Shown: piece after piece, positions 45,666 through 54,924 of the stretch
Layout: every line of letters starts with the position of its first letter
Numbering within the stretch: position 1 is the stretch's first letter
NCBI RefSeq assembly: GCF_022808815.1
Contig: NZ_JAKZLC010000003.1
Location: 62,001-126,000 of the forward strand
Length of the DNA: 64,000 bases
Source of the DNA: Geothrix paludis
GTDB lineage: Bacteria; Acidobacteriota; Holophagae; Holophagales; Holophagaceae
Reading direction: 5' to 3'
Program-made: the position numbers and the translations under genes
The notes under the pieces: generated by a model
The model's database searches: none
The model's input: only the letters and a program-made list of their open reading frames with translations
Told to the model about the DNA's origin: nothing

Positions 45666-46406
45666 ATGGACCGTTTCGGAAGTTCGAAGCTGCGCATCGG
45701 CTGGACGCTGGTCTGCCTGTTCCTCGCGGGGCTGGTGTTCATGGCGATCCGCGGGCAGCAGGGGCCGGACGGGTCGCAGGTGGTGGTCTTCGGCACGGCG
45801 GTTCCCCTGGGGGCCGAATCGCTCAAGGACTACGCGCTGGGCGGCCTGCAGGGCGTCATGTACTGGCTGGTGTCCCTGGTGGTGCTGCTGGGCGCCTTCG
45901 GTCCCGTGAGCCAGTGGACCGCGGCCGCCTCCCGCGGCGAGCGGCTCAAGGGCTTCTTCGCGGGCACGGGCCTGGGCTTCGCCCACGGGCTATTCCTCTC
46001 CCAGGTCGCGCTCCTCCCCGTGTGGACCCTGAGCTGGCGCCTCATCGGCCAGGCCTGGCCGCCGGAGCTGCTGCGGGCGGACCTCCACGGCCTCCTGCTG
46101 GGCCTCCAGATGCTGCTGTGGGGGGTGCTCCTGTCGCGGCTCCTGAAGTCCAGCGCCGGCCTGGCCCTGCTGCTTACGCTGCTGCTCCGCGAGCTGGGCC
46201 CGCGCCTGAGCTTCTTCCTGGACTTCGGCCAGGACCTGGGCTGGAGCGCGGGTCAGGTGAAGGTGCTGGAGGTCTTCGTGCGGCTGCTGCCCATGGCTCA
46301 GCTTCCCTCGGACCCCTTCTCGCCGCTGGCGCTGCCCCTGTCCATCGGCGGTCCCCTGGTGCTGGGCGCGCTGGCCATGCTGCTGCCGGCCGGGGGGCGG
46401 AAGTAA
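45666..46406 (+). CDS. Hypothetical integral membrane protein
   Basis: 246 residues with about six hydrophobic segments, the first at 10-28. No known family recognised. GGGAG lies five bases before the ATG at 45666. Four bases separate it from the EnvC-like gene, so they are co-transcribed; it might be a membrane partner of that protein, in the way FtsEX works with EnvC, but it does not look like FtsX. Inference only. Confidence 0.72.
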   Translation: MDRFGSSKLRIGWTLVCLFLAGLVFMAIRGQQGPDGSQVVVFGTAVPLGAESLKDYALGGLQGVMYWLVSLVVLLGAFGPVSQWTAAASRGERLKGFFAGTGLGFAHGLFLSQVALLPVWTLSWRLIGQAWPPELLRADLHGLLLGLQMLLWGVLLSRLLKSSAGLALLLTLLLRELGPRLSFFLDFGQDLGWSAGQVKVLEVFVRLLPMAQLPSDPFSPLALPLSIGGPLVLGALAMLLPAGGRK

Positions 46407-46410
46407 GCGG

Positions 46411-47553
46411 ATGCGCCCCGCCGTCGGATTGCTGCTCCTGCCGCCGGTGCTGGCGGCCCAGGGGACCCAGAATCCGGCGGAGCTGCGCCAGAAGCTGGCG
46501 GCCATCCAGGGGCGTCTGGGCCAGGTGGACCAGCAGCTGGAGGCCCTGAAGAAGCGACGCAAGGGCGTGCTGGTGGAGATGCAGGGTATCGCGCTCCAGC
46601 GCGATCGGGCCCAGGCCCAGGTGGATGGTGCGCGGCTGCGGCGAGACCAGGCTCAGAGTGAAGTCCAGATCATCGGCCGCGAGCAGGCCCGCATCCAGGG
46701 CGAGGTGCTGAAGCTCCAGGGCGACCTCCGCAAGCAGGTGCGCTGGATGCAGGCGCTGGGGCCCCTGGGCGACCTGGGCGTCTACACCACGTTCAAGGAT
46801 CCCGACGCCTGGCTGGAGCGGGGCCGCCTCCTGGCCTGGGCGCGGTTGCAGGAGCGGAAGCGCCTGGACCAGATCCACCGTCTGCAGGGCGACCTCGCCG
46901 CCAAGGAGAAGTCCCTCAAGGAGGTGCTGGCCCGGCTGGCCCGGGAAGAGCAGGAGGCCGCCCAGCTCCAGGCCGCGCTGCGCCTGCAGGAGGACAAGCT
47001 CAACAGCTTCCTCGACGGCCTGCAGAAGGACGAGACGGCCCAGCGGCAGGTCCAGGCGGAGCTGGCGGAGGAGGCCATCCAGCTGGAGCGCCTGCTGGCG
47101 GGCCTGCTGGCCAAGCCCAGGGCCGAGGTCTTCGAATCCGCCGTGGCCTTCGCCACCCTGCACGGCAGCCTGCCCCAGCCCGTGGAGGGCACCCTGGCCC
47201 AGGGCTTCGGCGAGCACCTCCATCCCCGCTTCCACACCAAGACCATGCAGAGCGGCCTGCTCATCGCGGCGTCCAGCGGCGCCCCGGTGGCTGCGGTGGC
47301 CGATGGCAAGGTGGTCTACGCGGACTACTACCAGAGCTACGGCCCCATGGTGATTCTCGAGCACGGCGGCGGCTGGTTCACCCTCTACACGCACCTCCAG
47401 GGCCTGCAGGTGGCCAAGGACCAGGTGCTCAAGGCCGGCGAGCGGGTGGGCGCCGTGGGCGACACCGTGGACGGCCCCCGCCTCGGCTTCGAGATCCGCC
47501 ACCAGGCCCAGCCGCAGGATCCGCAGAAGTGGCTGAAGCAGAGGTATCGCTGA
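46411..47553 (+). CDS. EnvC-like murein hydrolase activator with degenerate LytM domain
   Basis: 380 residues. Signal peptide about 1-16, long coiled coil about 22-240 rich in Gln/Leu/Arg, and a LytM (M23-type) domain at about 265-375. Catalytic zinc ligands look missing: the HxxxD position reads MQSGLLI and the HxH position reads PRLGFEI; a single His remains in YTHLQ. This pattern is that of EnvC/NlpD-type activators of amidases, not active endopeptidases. Predicted to be periplasmic. Confidence 0.85.
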   Translation: MRPAVGLLLLPPVLAAQGTQNPAELRQKLAAIQGRLGQVDQQLEALKKRRKGVLVEMQGIALQRDRAQAQVDGARLRRDQAQSEVQIIGREQARIQGEVLKLQGDLRKQVRWMQALGPLGDLGVYTTFKDPDAWLERGRLLAWARLQERKRLDQIHRLQGDLAAKEKSLKEVLARLAREEQEAAQLQAALRLQEDKLNSFLDGLQKDETAQRQVQAELAEEAIQLERLLAGLLAKPRAEVFESAVAFATLHGSLPQPVEGTLAQGFGEHLHPRFHTKTMQSGLLIAASSGAPVAAVADGKVVYADYYQSYGPMVILEHGGGWFTLYTHLQGLQVAKDQVLKAGERVGAVGDTVDGPRLGFEIRHQAQPQDPQKWLKQRYR

Positions 47554-47557
47554 TGAT

Positions 47558-47608
47558 CCGGGGGTTCCACGCTCCGCTCCGCTGCGCGCACACCCCCGGA
47601 CCCCCGCG
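47558..47608. repeat. Dispersed CCGGGGGT...ACCCCCGG intergenic element, copy 2
   Basis: Copy of the element at 13100-13140, with a ten-base longer spacer. The 8-bp stem is 47558-47565 with 47592-47599. Located four bases after the EnvC-like stop, before a convergent gene. Followed by a GCCCGGCAGAGCCG stretch that is also present after copy 1 (13146-13159). Confidence 0.75.
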
Positions 47609-47665
47609 CTCGGCCCGGCAGAGCCGTGCCTCGCTTCCTCACCTTCTGGGATCCTGCGAACCCTC

Positions 47666-48853
47666 TTACCGCACGACGTTGCTGGCGTTGAAGAGCGGCA
47701 CGTAGATAGCGAGGAGGAGGCCAAGGACGACGACGCCCATGAAGAGGATGAGCACGGGACCGATGAGGCTGGTAACGGCGGTGGTGGCCTTCTCCACTTC
47801 CTGGTCGAAGAAGTCGGCCACGTGGTCGAGCATCTCGGGCAGGGCGCTGCTCTGCTCGCCCACGCGCACCATCTCGACGGCCAGGGGATCGAGGATCTTC
47901 GCCTGTTCCAGGGCCAGGTGCAGGCTGCTGCCGGCCCGCACCTTCTCGGTGACCACGGCCAGGCCGCCCTTCAGGCGCTCGCTGGGGCTGGTGCGCTGCA
48001 CGACCTCCAGGGCCTGCACCACGGGCAGGCCACCGGAGAGCAGCACGCCCAGGGTGCGCGAGAACACGCTGGAGTGGTACATGCGGTAGAGGGTGCCGAC
48101 CTTGGGGAGCATCAGCAGCATCCTCTCCGCCAGCTTGCGCCCGGCCTCCGAGGCCGCCATCCAGCGGATGAGCACCGCGAGGCCCGCGAGGAGGATGCCC
48201 TGGAGCCAGAGCGTGGAGCTGACCACCTTGCCCATCCCCAGCAGGATCCGGGTGACGAGGGGCATCTCGATGTCGCCCCCCGCGTAGAACTCCGCGAAGC
48301 GGGGCAGCACCACGTTGAAGATCACGCCCAGGGCCAGGATGAGCACCAGCACCAGGAAGGCGGGATAGAAGAGGGCCTCGATGATGCGCCGGCGGCTGCT
48401 CTGGGCGAACTTCTGGAAGGACAGCCAGCGGGCCAGCACTTCCGGCAGGGTGCCGCTGCGCTCGCCCGCCACCACGTTGCTGCGGTAGACCGGCGGGAAG
48501 GCCCCGGCCTGCTCCAGGGCGTCAGAGAAGGACATGCCCTCCCGCACCAGCTCCACCACGTGGGCCAGGGCGCGGCGGAGCTGGGGATCCTTGCCGTGGC
48601 CCACCAGCAGCTCCAGCGACTGCAGCAGGGGGATGCCGGCCTTCAGCAGGGCCAGCAGCTCCTGGTTGAACAGCACCAGGGATTCGGTCTTGAGCTGGGT
48701 GCGGCTGCGGAAGGCGGTGTCCGTGCGGGTGATCTCGAGGGGGAACCCGCCTTCGGCCAGCACGCGGGCCCGCAGCGCCTCGACACTCTCCGCCTCGAAG
48801 TCCCGCACGAGGACGTCGCCATTGGAATGCGTGAGCCGGACCGTGAATCGCAT
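47666..48853 (-). CDS. Type II secretion system F family protein (GspF/PilC)
   Basis: Inner-membrane platform protein of type II secretion or type IV pilus systems, 395 residues. Two T2SSF domains (about 65-190 and 268-390), with LFNQELLALLKAGIPLLQSLE in the first and FSRTLGVLLSGGLPVVQALE in the second. Three membrane helices, at about 165-190, 215-235 and 370-390. The ATG at 48853 has AGG upstream. No other gsp/pil gene is adjacent, so assignment between the two systems is open. Confidence 0.93.
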   Translation of the reverse strand: MRFTVRLTHSNGDVLVRDFEAESVEALRARVLAEGGFPLEITRTDTAFRSRTQLKTESLVLFNQELLALLKAGIPLLQSLELLVGHGKDPQLRRALAHVVELVREGMSFSDALEQAGAFPPVYRSNVVAGERSGTLPEVLARWLSFQKFAQSSRRRIIEALFYPAFLVLVLILALGVIFNVVLPRFAEFYAGGDIEMPLVTRILLGMGKVVSSTLWLQGILLAGLAVLIRWMAASEAGRKLAERMLLMLPKVGTLYRMYHSSVFSRTLGVLLSGGLPVVQALEVVQRTSPSERLKGGLAVVTEKVRAGSSLHLALEQAKILDPLAVEMVRVGEQSSALPEMLDHVADFFDQEVEKATTAVTSLIGPVLILFMGVVVLGLLLAIYVPLFNASNVVR

Positions 48854-48950
48854 GGGCACCTGGGAGCTTTGAGGATAGCGGGAAAGGAAGCCCGGAGTCT
48901 GGAGGCTCCGCCCCCGACCGGATAGCCTCAGGAGATTCTTTGGAGGCCTC

Positions 48951-51440
48951 GTGCCGCTTCGCCCGCTCCTTGCGCTGCCCGTCCTGACCTTCACCCTGGC
49001 AGCCCAGGCCCCGCCCTCCGCGCCCCTGCGCACGGGCGTGGCGGAGCCCGCGGTCCTGGACCTGCGCGCTGTGGACGGAACGCTCCTGGTGCCCCGGGAC
49101 AACCGGGACGCGACCCAGGTGGAGGCGGCCCGGCAGGGCTGGATCGCCCTGGTGGCGGGCCTGAAGGAGGCCTCCGCCGTGCGGCTGCGCCTGCCCTCCG
49201 GCGAAGGGCGCCTCTCCCTTCTGCTGGCGGCGGCCCAGGCCCTCAAGGCCCAGTCGCCGGCCCAGCGCCTCTACGTGGCCTTCGACCCCGAGGCCGCGCC
49301 CCTCCTGGACGAGACCGCCTGGGGGGCCGTGGACGGCGGCGCCCTGGTGCCCGCGGACCTGAACCTGGACCCGGCGAAGTGGCGGGCGCAGCTCACCCGG
49401 GCCCAGGACAGCTTCCCGGGCCGCCCCTGGACCCTCTGGCTGCCCTCGGATCCGGGCGCCCTGGTGTCCGTCCTCATGGGCGATGGAGGGCGGGTGGTGG
49501 TGCCTGCCGGCGGCCCCGGGGGCCGGCTGGCGGAGGCGCTGCCCGCGGGCTTCACGGACGTGGAGGGCGGGCTCGGCGACCTCACCCTCCGGAACCGCGC
49601 CGGGGCCATGCGCCGCTGGACCTTCGCGGGCGGCGCCTGGTCGGCGGTGCCCCTGCCCAAGGACCGCACGGAGGTGGCCGTCAGCGCCGCCGAGGCCTAC
49701 GACGTGGGCGCCCTGCTGGCCAAGGTCCGGGCCGCCCAGCTCCGGTCCCGCGCCATGGCGCGGACCGTCCAGGCCAAGGCGGAGCTGGACCTGCACCTCC
49801 AGGCGCCCTCGGGCCGGGGCGGGGACCTGGGCTTCAGCTTCGGCTACTTCGAGCGGGCCGGCGAGTGGCCGGAGCTGCTCCAGAAGGCCGTCCGGTTCAA
49901 CGGCGTTACCGCCAAGCTCGACGGCGAGGTGCAGCTGCCCCTCATCGAAAGCCGCCAGTCCATGTCCCTGCCCGTGGCCCTCGGCATGACCGAGCGCTAC
50001 CGCTACCGGGACAGCGGCGCCGCGGGCCCGGGCCGGCGGCGGCTGCGCTTCGAGCCGGTGGACGCGGACCCCCTGCTGTATTCCGGCGACCTGGAGGTGG
50101 AGGAGGCCACGGGGCGGATCCTGGTGGAGCGTCGGGAGCGCGCGGACCTGCCGGGCACCGTGAAGAGCGAGCGGGAAATCCTCACCTACGGCGAGGCCGC
50201 GCCGGGCCTGTGGCGGCCCGTCTCCGTGCAGACCTTCGAGCGCTGGGTGAGCGCCGATGGCGTGGTGCAGGTGCAGCGTCGCTTCACCTACCGCGATTTC
50301 CAGGTGAACGGCGAGGGTTTCGAGGCGGCGCGCGCCGAGGCCCGGGCCTCGGGAGCCACCATGATCAAGGTGACGCCGGACGGGGCCCGCTACTTCACCA
50401 GGCAGGGCGACGGCACGCGGAAGATCGAGGAGAAGCCCAAGAGCAGCGGCCGCGCCCTGGCCGGGGTGGTGCTGGCGGACCCGGGCCTCACGCCGCCGGT
50501 GGCACCCCTGGGCGGCCTCCTCTACTTCGACTACAACGCCTTCGGGAAGGGCGTGCAGCTCAACGCCCTCACGGCCATCCTCTTCAACACCGCCAGCCTG
50601 GCCATCCCCCGGGGCCTGGGCAGCTTCGACGTGAGCGCCGACGCCACGGCCCTGCTGCTCAAGGGCACGGAGCGTCCCGTGGTGAACGGGCGGCTCTCGG
50701 ACCGGGACGGCGTGGGCCGCCGCTTCGGGAAGATGGGCCTGGAGCTGGGGCGGGACCTGGGCCTGGGCTTCCGTCTGGAGGGCCGGGGCGACTTCGAGTA
50801 CGACGACTTCAGCGAGGGGGACAGCAAGTACCGCACGCCGGGCTACCAGCTGCCACCCTCGGGCCTGACCCGCATCGGCACCCTCCAGGGCTCCTGGCTC
50901 TTCCGGGGCTTCCAGGTGCGGGCCTACCACGGCTGGGGCCGCCGCCCGGACGGGACCTACGGATTGGCCGCGGATCTCCAGGAGGTCCCCGACGGGGGTG
51001 ATTTCCGCCGCTGGGGCGGCAGCCTGGGCCTGGATCGCGAGGTGTCGCCCGGGCTCTGGTTCCATGGCGAGGCCGGGTGGGCTTCGGGCCGCGCCTTCGA
51101 CCGCTTCAAGGCGCTGGATGTGGGCGGCCTGGGCGGCGTGGTGCGCATCGCCGGCATCCGGGCCAATGCCATCACGGCGGACCGGCTCTCCTATGCCAAG
51201 ACGGCCCTCGCCATCCCCACGGGACCGAACCTGCGCCTGTCCCTCAGCCTGGAGTACGCCCGGGCCCGCAGCCTGGACGACCAGAAGACCTACGGCATGG
51301 GCGGCGTCGGCGTCACAGGGGACCTGCCGGGCTTCTGGCTCTTCACCGCCGTGCGCGTGGACCTGGGCGTGGGCGTGCAGAGCGACATCGCGGGCGTCCG
51401 CACCGTGAACGGGTACGTGGCCCTGCTCAGGGTGTTCTAG
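48951..51440 (+). CDS. Large secreted protein, probable outer-membrane beta-barrel C-terminus
   Basis: 829 residues starting at GTG (48951) with GGAGG four bases upstream. Signal peptide about 1-18 (LTFTLAAQA). The N-terminal half has no known domain. The C-terminal half (about 520-829) has alternating hydrophobic strands and ends in LLRVF with a terminal Phe, the hallmark of outer-membrane barrels. No TonB box or plug domain is recognised. Function unknown. Confidence 0.75.
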   Translation: MPLRPLLALPVLTFTLAAQAPPSAPLRTGVAEPAVLDLRAVDGTLLVPRDNRDATQVEAARQGWIALVAGLKEASAVRLRLPSGEGRLSLLLAAAQALKAQSPAQRLYVAFDPEAAPLLDETAWGAVDGGALVPADLNLDPAKWRAQLTRAQDSFPGRPWTLWLPSDPGALVSVLMGDGGRVVVPAGGPGGRLAEALPAGFTDVEGGLGDLTLRNRAGAMRRWTFAGGAWSAVPLPKDRTEVAVSAAEAYDVGALLAKVRAAQLRSRAMARTVQAKAELDLHLQAPSGRGGDLGFSFGYFERAGEWPELLQKAVRFNGVTAKLDGEVQLPLIESRQSMSLPVALGMTERYRYRDSGAAGPGRRRLRFEPVDADPLLYSGDLEVEEATGRILVERRERADLPGTVKSEREILTYGEAAPGLWRPVSVQTFERWVSADGVVQVQRRFTYRDFQVNGEGFEAARAEARASGATMIKVTPDGARYFTRQGDGTRKIEEKPKSSGRALAGVVLADPGLTPPVAPLGGLLYFDYNAFGKGVQLNALTAILFNTASLAIPRGLGSFDVSADATALLLKGTERPVVNGRLSDRDGVGRRFGKMGLELGRDLGLGFRLEGRGDFEYDDFSEGDSKYRTPGYQLPPSGLTRIGTLQGSWLFRGFQVRAYHGWGRRPDGTYGLAADLQEVPDGGDFRRWGGSLGLDREVSPGLWFHGEAGWASGRAFDRFKALDVGGLGGVVRIAGIRANAITADRLSYAKTALAIPTGPNLRLSLSLEYARARSLDDQKTYGMGGVGVTGDLPGFWLFTAVRVDLGVGVQSDIAGVRTVNGYVALLRVF

Positions 51441-51441
51441 G

Positions 51442-51473
51442 AAAGATAGACCCAAAGATCTATATCTTTATTT
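51442..51473 (+). terminator. Weak hairpin after the outer-membrane protein gene
   Basis: AAAGAT (51454-51459) pairs with ATCTTT (51464-51469), and AAAGATA (51442-51448) offers a competing arm. ATTTG follows. Directly after the stop at 51440; stem is short and AT-rich. Confidence 0.35.
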
Positions 51474-51574
51474 GATTGACCTTAAAACTCGTTTTTTAAT
51501 TTGCGGACGAGCGCCTCCGGGACCATGATGGCTGTCCTGATGTCCTTATCCGGGGCATGAGATCGGAGGTGAAC

Positions 51575-52741
51575 ATGCTGAAATGGCGCGCAACCTTCCT
51601 GACGCTGGCCGGTCTGGGCCTCGCCTTCCTGCTGGCATGCAGCGGCTCTGGCTCCGGCTCCGGCAGCGGCGGCAACGTCGCCAGCGGAAGCATGAACGTG
51701 CATCTGGTGGACGGGCCCATCTCCGGCTACCAGGAGATCAACGTCAACATCCAGGCCGTGGAGATCAACAGCAACGGCACCTGGATCACCCTGGGCACGC
51801 CCAACAAGACCATCAACCTGCTGGGCCTCGTGGGCGGCGTGGAGGAGACGCTGGCCACCGGGGCCACCCTGCCCGCGGGCCACTACGGCCAGATGCGGCT
51901 GGTGCTCGGCTCCGGCAACACCGTCAAGCTGGCCGACGGGTCCGTCCAGCCTCTCAAGGTGCCTTCGGGCATGCAGAGCGGCATCAAGCTGATCGTCAAC
52001 TTCGATGTGGCGGCCGGCACCACGAAGGACGTCTGGATCGACTTCGACGCCGCCCACTCCATCCAGGTGGTGCAGGCCGGCATGTCCGGCCAGTACATCC
52101 TGCGTCCCACCATCTGGGCCTTCGACAAGATCGCCACGGGCTCCATCCAGGGCACCTTGACGGATGCCGCCACCTCCACGGGCCTGCCCGGCGTGACGGT
52201 CTATGCCGAAACCCTGGATGGCTCCGGGAACGCCCGGATCGCGCGCAGCACCGTGACGGACGCCAATGGCGCCTACACCCTGGACCTGCTGCCGGTGGGC
52301 ACGACCTACTACGTGGTGAGCCACCCGCTGGTGGGGACCACGACCCCGAAGGCCTATGACGCCAAGGCCAGCGAGGCCTTCGCCCTGACGGCCTCGACGC
52401 CGGTGTTCACCTACAGCGCGGCCTTCACCGCGAACGCCTCCACGGGCACCGTGTCCGGCGGCCTCACGCCGCTGGCCACCAGCAGCCAGAGCGACCAGGT
52501 GAACCTGCTCCAGTCGCTGGTCACCTCCTCGGGCACCTTCAGCTTCATCGTGCGCACCACCATGGCCGTCGTGGGCACCACGGAGACCTACGGCTTCACC
52601 ACCGTTCCGGTCGGGACCTACAGTGTCCAGGCCGTGCGGAGCACCTTGAACCTGGATGGCACCACCACCACGACCACCTCGACCGTGCAGCCCGCCACAG
52701 TGACCGCGAGCACGACAACGACCGTGAACCTGGGGCTCTGA
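51575..52741 (+). CDS. DUF4382 domain lipoprotein, copy 1
   Basis: 388 residues. Signal peptide with lipobox LLAC at C22, then a Ser/Gly linker. DUF4382 domain about 45-190 (MNVHLVDGPISGYQEINVNI, then LPAGHYGQMRL). A carboxypeptidase-regulatory-like repeat follows (about 195-270, GLPGVTVYAETLDGS), and a Thr-rich C-terminus. The ATG at 51575 has GGAGGT six bases upstream. A close paralogue is at 62429-63583. Outer surface or periplasmic; molecular function unknown. Confidence 0.9.
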   Translation: MLKWRATFLTLAGLGLAFLLACSGSGSGSGSGGNVASGSMNVHLVDGPISGYQEINVNIQAVEINSNGTWITLGTPNKTINLLGLVGGVEETLATGATLPAGHYGQMRLVLGSGNTVKLADGSVQPLKVPSGMQSGIKLIVNFDVAAGTTKDVWIDFDAAHSIQVVQAGMSGQYILRPTIWAFDKIATGSIQGTLTDAATSTGLPGVTVYAETLDGSGNARIARSTVTDANGAYTLDLLPVGTTYYVVSHPLVGTTTPKAYDAKASEAFALTASTPVFTYSAAFTANASTGTVSGGLTPLATSSQSDQVNLLQSLVTSSGTFSFIVRTTMAVVGTTETYGFTTVPVGTYSVQAVRSTLNLDGTTTTTTSTVQPATVTASTTTTVNLGL

Positions 52742-52752
52742 TCCGCCCGCCT

Positions 52753-52793
52753 CAAGGCCCGGAGGCCCACGGATACTGGGTCTCCGGGCCTTG
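52753..52793 (+). terminator. Hairpin terminator after DUF4382 copy 1
   Basis: 17-bp stem with a single mismatch (52753-52769 with 52777-52793), 7-base loop, 12 bases after the stop codon. Followed by CCTTGTCC, so no T-run. Confidence 0.7.
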
Positions 52794-52962
52794 CCTTGTC
52801 CGCGGGGCCGGGCCTCCCGTCCGCATCGGTTTTGAAGACACGCCCGGGTTGGGAGTAGCATGGGCCCAACCGACCCCGGCCCATCTGATGACGAGCCCCT
52901 ACCCGGGTGCCCCAGCCAAAACCTGAGCCGCCGGGCTCGTTTCCTGAACCCGGAGCGTGCAG

Positions 52963-54924
52963 ATGCTGGATGTGGCCTTGGTCCTCGCGTCCTCCGGGTG
53001 CTGGTTCGCGGGGGCCCTGGCCTCGGCCTCCCCGCGCGCGCCGGAGCGCCTGGCCACGGGCCTCGGCCTCCTGGGCAGTCTCTTCGCCCTGGGCGCGGCG
53101 CTCCACCTCCTGCTCGGGGGGGCCGTCTCGGGCCTGGACTTCCGCGTCTGGGGCCTCCCGGCCCGCCTGGAGCTGGATGCCCTGTCCGCGGCCTTCCTGC
53201 TGCCCCTGCACCTGGTGGGCGGCCTGGGCCTGATCTACGGGCAGCGCTACTGGCCGGTGCAGCTGGCCTGGGGCTCGGGCCGATCCCTGCGCTTCTTCTA
53301 CGGCCTGCTGGTGGCGGCCATGACGCTGCTCTTCCTGGCCCGGCACGGCCTGGTGTTCCTGGTGGCCTGGGAGCTGATGGCCGTGTCCGCCTTCTTCCTG
53401 GTGGGCACCGAGCACGAGAAGCCGGAGGTCCGGCGCGCCAGCTGGGTCTACCTGGCCTGCACCCACACGGGCACCCTGCTTCTGACCGCCATGGTGATCC
53501 TCATGGCCCAGCGGATGGGGGGCCTCCAGTGGACGGCCCTTCCGGCTTCCACCTCGCCCTGGTTCGAAGGCGGCATCCTCTTCCTGGCCCTCGCGGGCTT
53601 CGGCTTCAAGGCGGGGGTGCTGCCCCTGCACTTCTGGCTGCCTTCGGCCCACGCCAGCGCCCCCAGCCACGTCTCTGCCATCCTCTCGGCGGTGATGCTC
53701 AAGACGGGCATCTACGGCATCCTCCGCGTGTCAAGCCTATTGCCAGGCATCCCCCGGGGCGTGGGCGGGACGCTCCTGGCCCTGGGCGCCCTCACCGCCC
53801 TCTACGGCGTGGGGAACGCGCTGGCCCAGCGGGACTACAAGCGGCTGCTGGCCTACTCCAGCATCGAGAACCTGGGGATCATCGCCATGGGCGTGGGGCT
53901 GGGCTGGACGGGCCGGGCTACGCACGATCCCTGGCTCATGGCCCTGGGCTTCGGCGGGGCGATCTTCCACGTCTGGAACCACGCCCTCTTCAAGAGCCTC
54001 CTCTTCTACGGAGCCGGGGCCCTGTTGCACGCCACGGGCACCCGGGACATGGAGGCGCTGGGCGGCCTGGCGCGGCGGATGCCCCGCACGGCCCTGGTGG
54101 TCTTCCCGGCGGTGCTGGCGGTGGCGGCCCTGCCGCCCTTCAACGCCTTCCTGAGCGAGTGGTTCCTCTACCGGGGCCTCTTCGCCTCCCTGGGTCGGGG
54201 CTATCCCTGGTCCGCGGCCCTCGGCCTGGTGGCCCTGGCCCTGGCGGGGGGGCTGGCGGCGGTGGCCTTCGCGCGGTTCTTCGGCACCCTCTTCCTGGGT
54301 GCGCCCCGGAGCGAGTTGGCGGATCACGCTCACGACCCCGCCGCCTCCATGCTGCTGCCCATGGCCGTCCTGGCGGGGCTCTGCCTGGCGGTGGGTTTGG
54401 GGGCCTTCCTGCTGCTGCCCCTGCTGGACCGGGTGATCGCGGCGGCGGCCCCTGGGACGCCAGCCCTGCTGGCCGCGGGTCTCCGCGTGGACTTCCACCG
54501 GCTGGCCGGGGTGGAGCTGGGCCTGCTGGCCCTCGTCGGGGCGGGTCTCGCCTGGCTGCGCCGATCGCCCGAGGCGCCGGAGGCGGACCTTCCCACCTGG
54601 GACTGCGGCTACGCCGCGGCCGTGGCCCGGGCCCAGTACACGGGCAGCTCCTTCGCGGATGCGTGGGCGCCGGTCCAGCCGGGCCTGCGGGCGCGGCGGC
54701 CGCGCCTCCGGGGGCTCTTCCCGGGCGGGGCCTCCTTCCGCCAGGCCTTCCGGGAGCCCTTCGGCGAGGTGTTCCTGGAGCCGCGGGTGGTCCGGGTGGC
54801 GGAGCGCCTGCTCCGGTTCCGGCGCTTCCAGCAGGGTCACCTCCCGGTCTACCTCCTCTATGTGCTGCTGACCCTCCTGGGCACCTTCCTCTGGATGCTA
54901 CTGCGGGGGAGGCTGCTGGGATGA
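52963..54924 (+). CDS. hyfB: HyfB-like proton-antiporter-type membrane subunit 1
   Basis: 653 residues, about 16 hydrophobic helices; homologue of HyfB/HycC and complex I NuoL. Key pump residues are present: Glu in AWELMAV and Lys in GFGFKAGVLPLH, plus an SSIENLGI helix. C-terminal LPTWDCGY motif and long soluble tail are typical of HyfB. The ATG at 52963 has GGAG upstream; a GTG at 52957 is possible. First gene of the operon; overlaps the next by four bases. Inner membrane; expected to move H+ or Na+. Confidence 0.9.
   Translation: MLDVALVLASSGCWFAGALASASPRAPERLATGLGLLGSLFALGAALHLLLGGAVSGLDFRVWGLPARLELDALSAAFLLPLHLVGGLGLIYGQRYWPVQLAWGSGRSLRFFYGLLVAAMTLLFLARHGLVFLVAWELMAVSAFFLVGTEHEKPEVRRASWVYLACTHTGTLLLTAMVILMAQRMGGLQWTALPASTSPWFEGGILFLALAGFGFKAGVLPLHFWLPSAHASAPSHVSAILSAVMLKTGIYGILRVSSLLPGIPRGVGGTLLALGALTALYGVGNALAQRDYKRLLAYSSIENLGIIAMGVGLGWTGRATHDPWLMALGFGGAIFHVWNHALFKSLLFYGAGALLHATGTRDMEALGGLARRMPRTALVVFPAVLAVAALPPFNAFLSEWFLYRGLFASLGRGYPWSAALGLVALALAGGLAAVAFARFFGTLFLGAPRSELADHAHDPAASMLLPMAVLAGLCLAVGLGAFLLLPLLDRVIAAAAPGTPALLAAGLRVDFHRLAGVELGLLALVGAGLAWLRRSPEAPEADLPTWDCGYAAAVARAQYTGSSFADAWAPVQPGLRARRPRLRGLFPGGASFRQAFREPFGEVFLEPRVVRVAERLLRFRRFQQGHLPVYLLYVLLTLLGTFLWMLLRGRLLG

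Noticed and set aside
52860-54920. Extension of the second HyfB frame back to 52860 (1338 codons)
   Set aside because: The added part is a shadow of the first HyfB gene; homology starts at the ATG at 54921.
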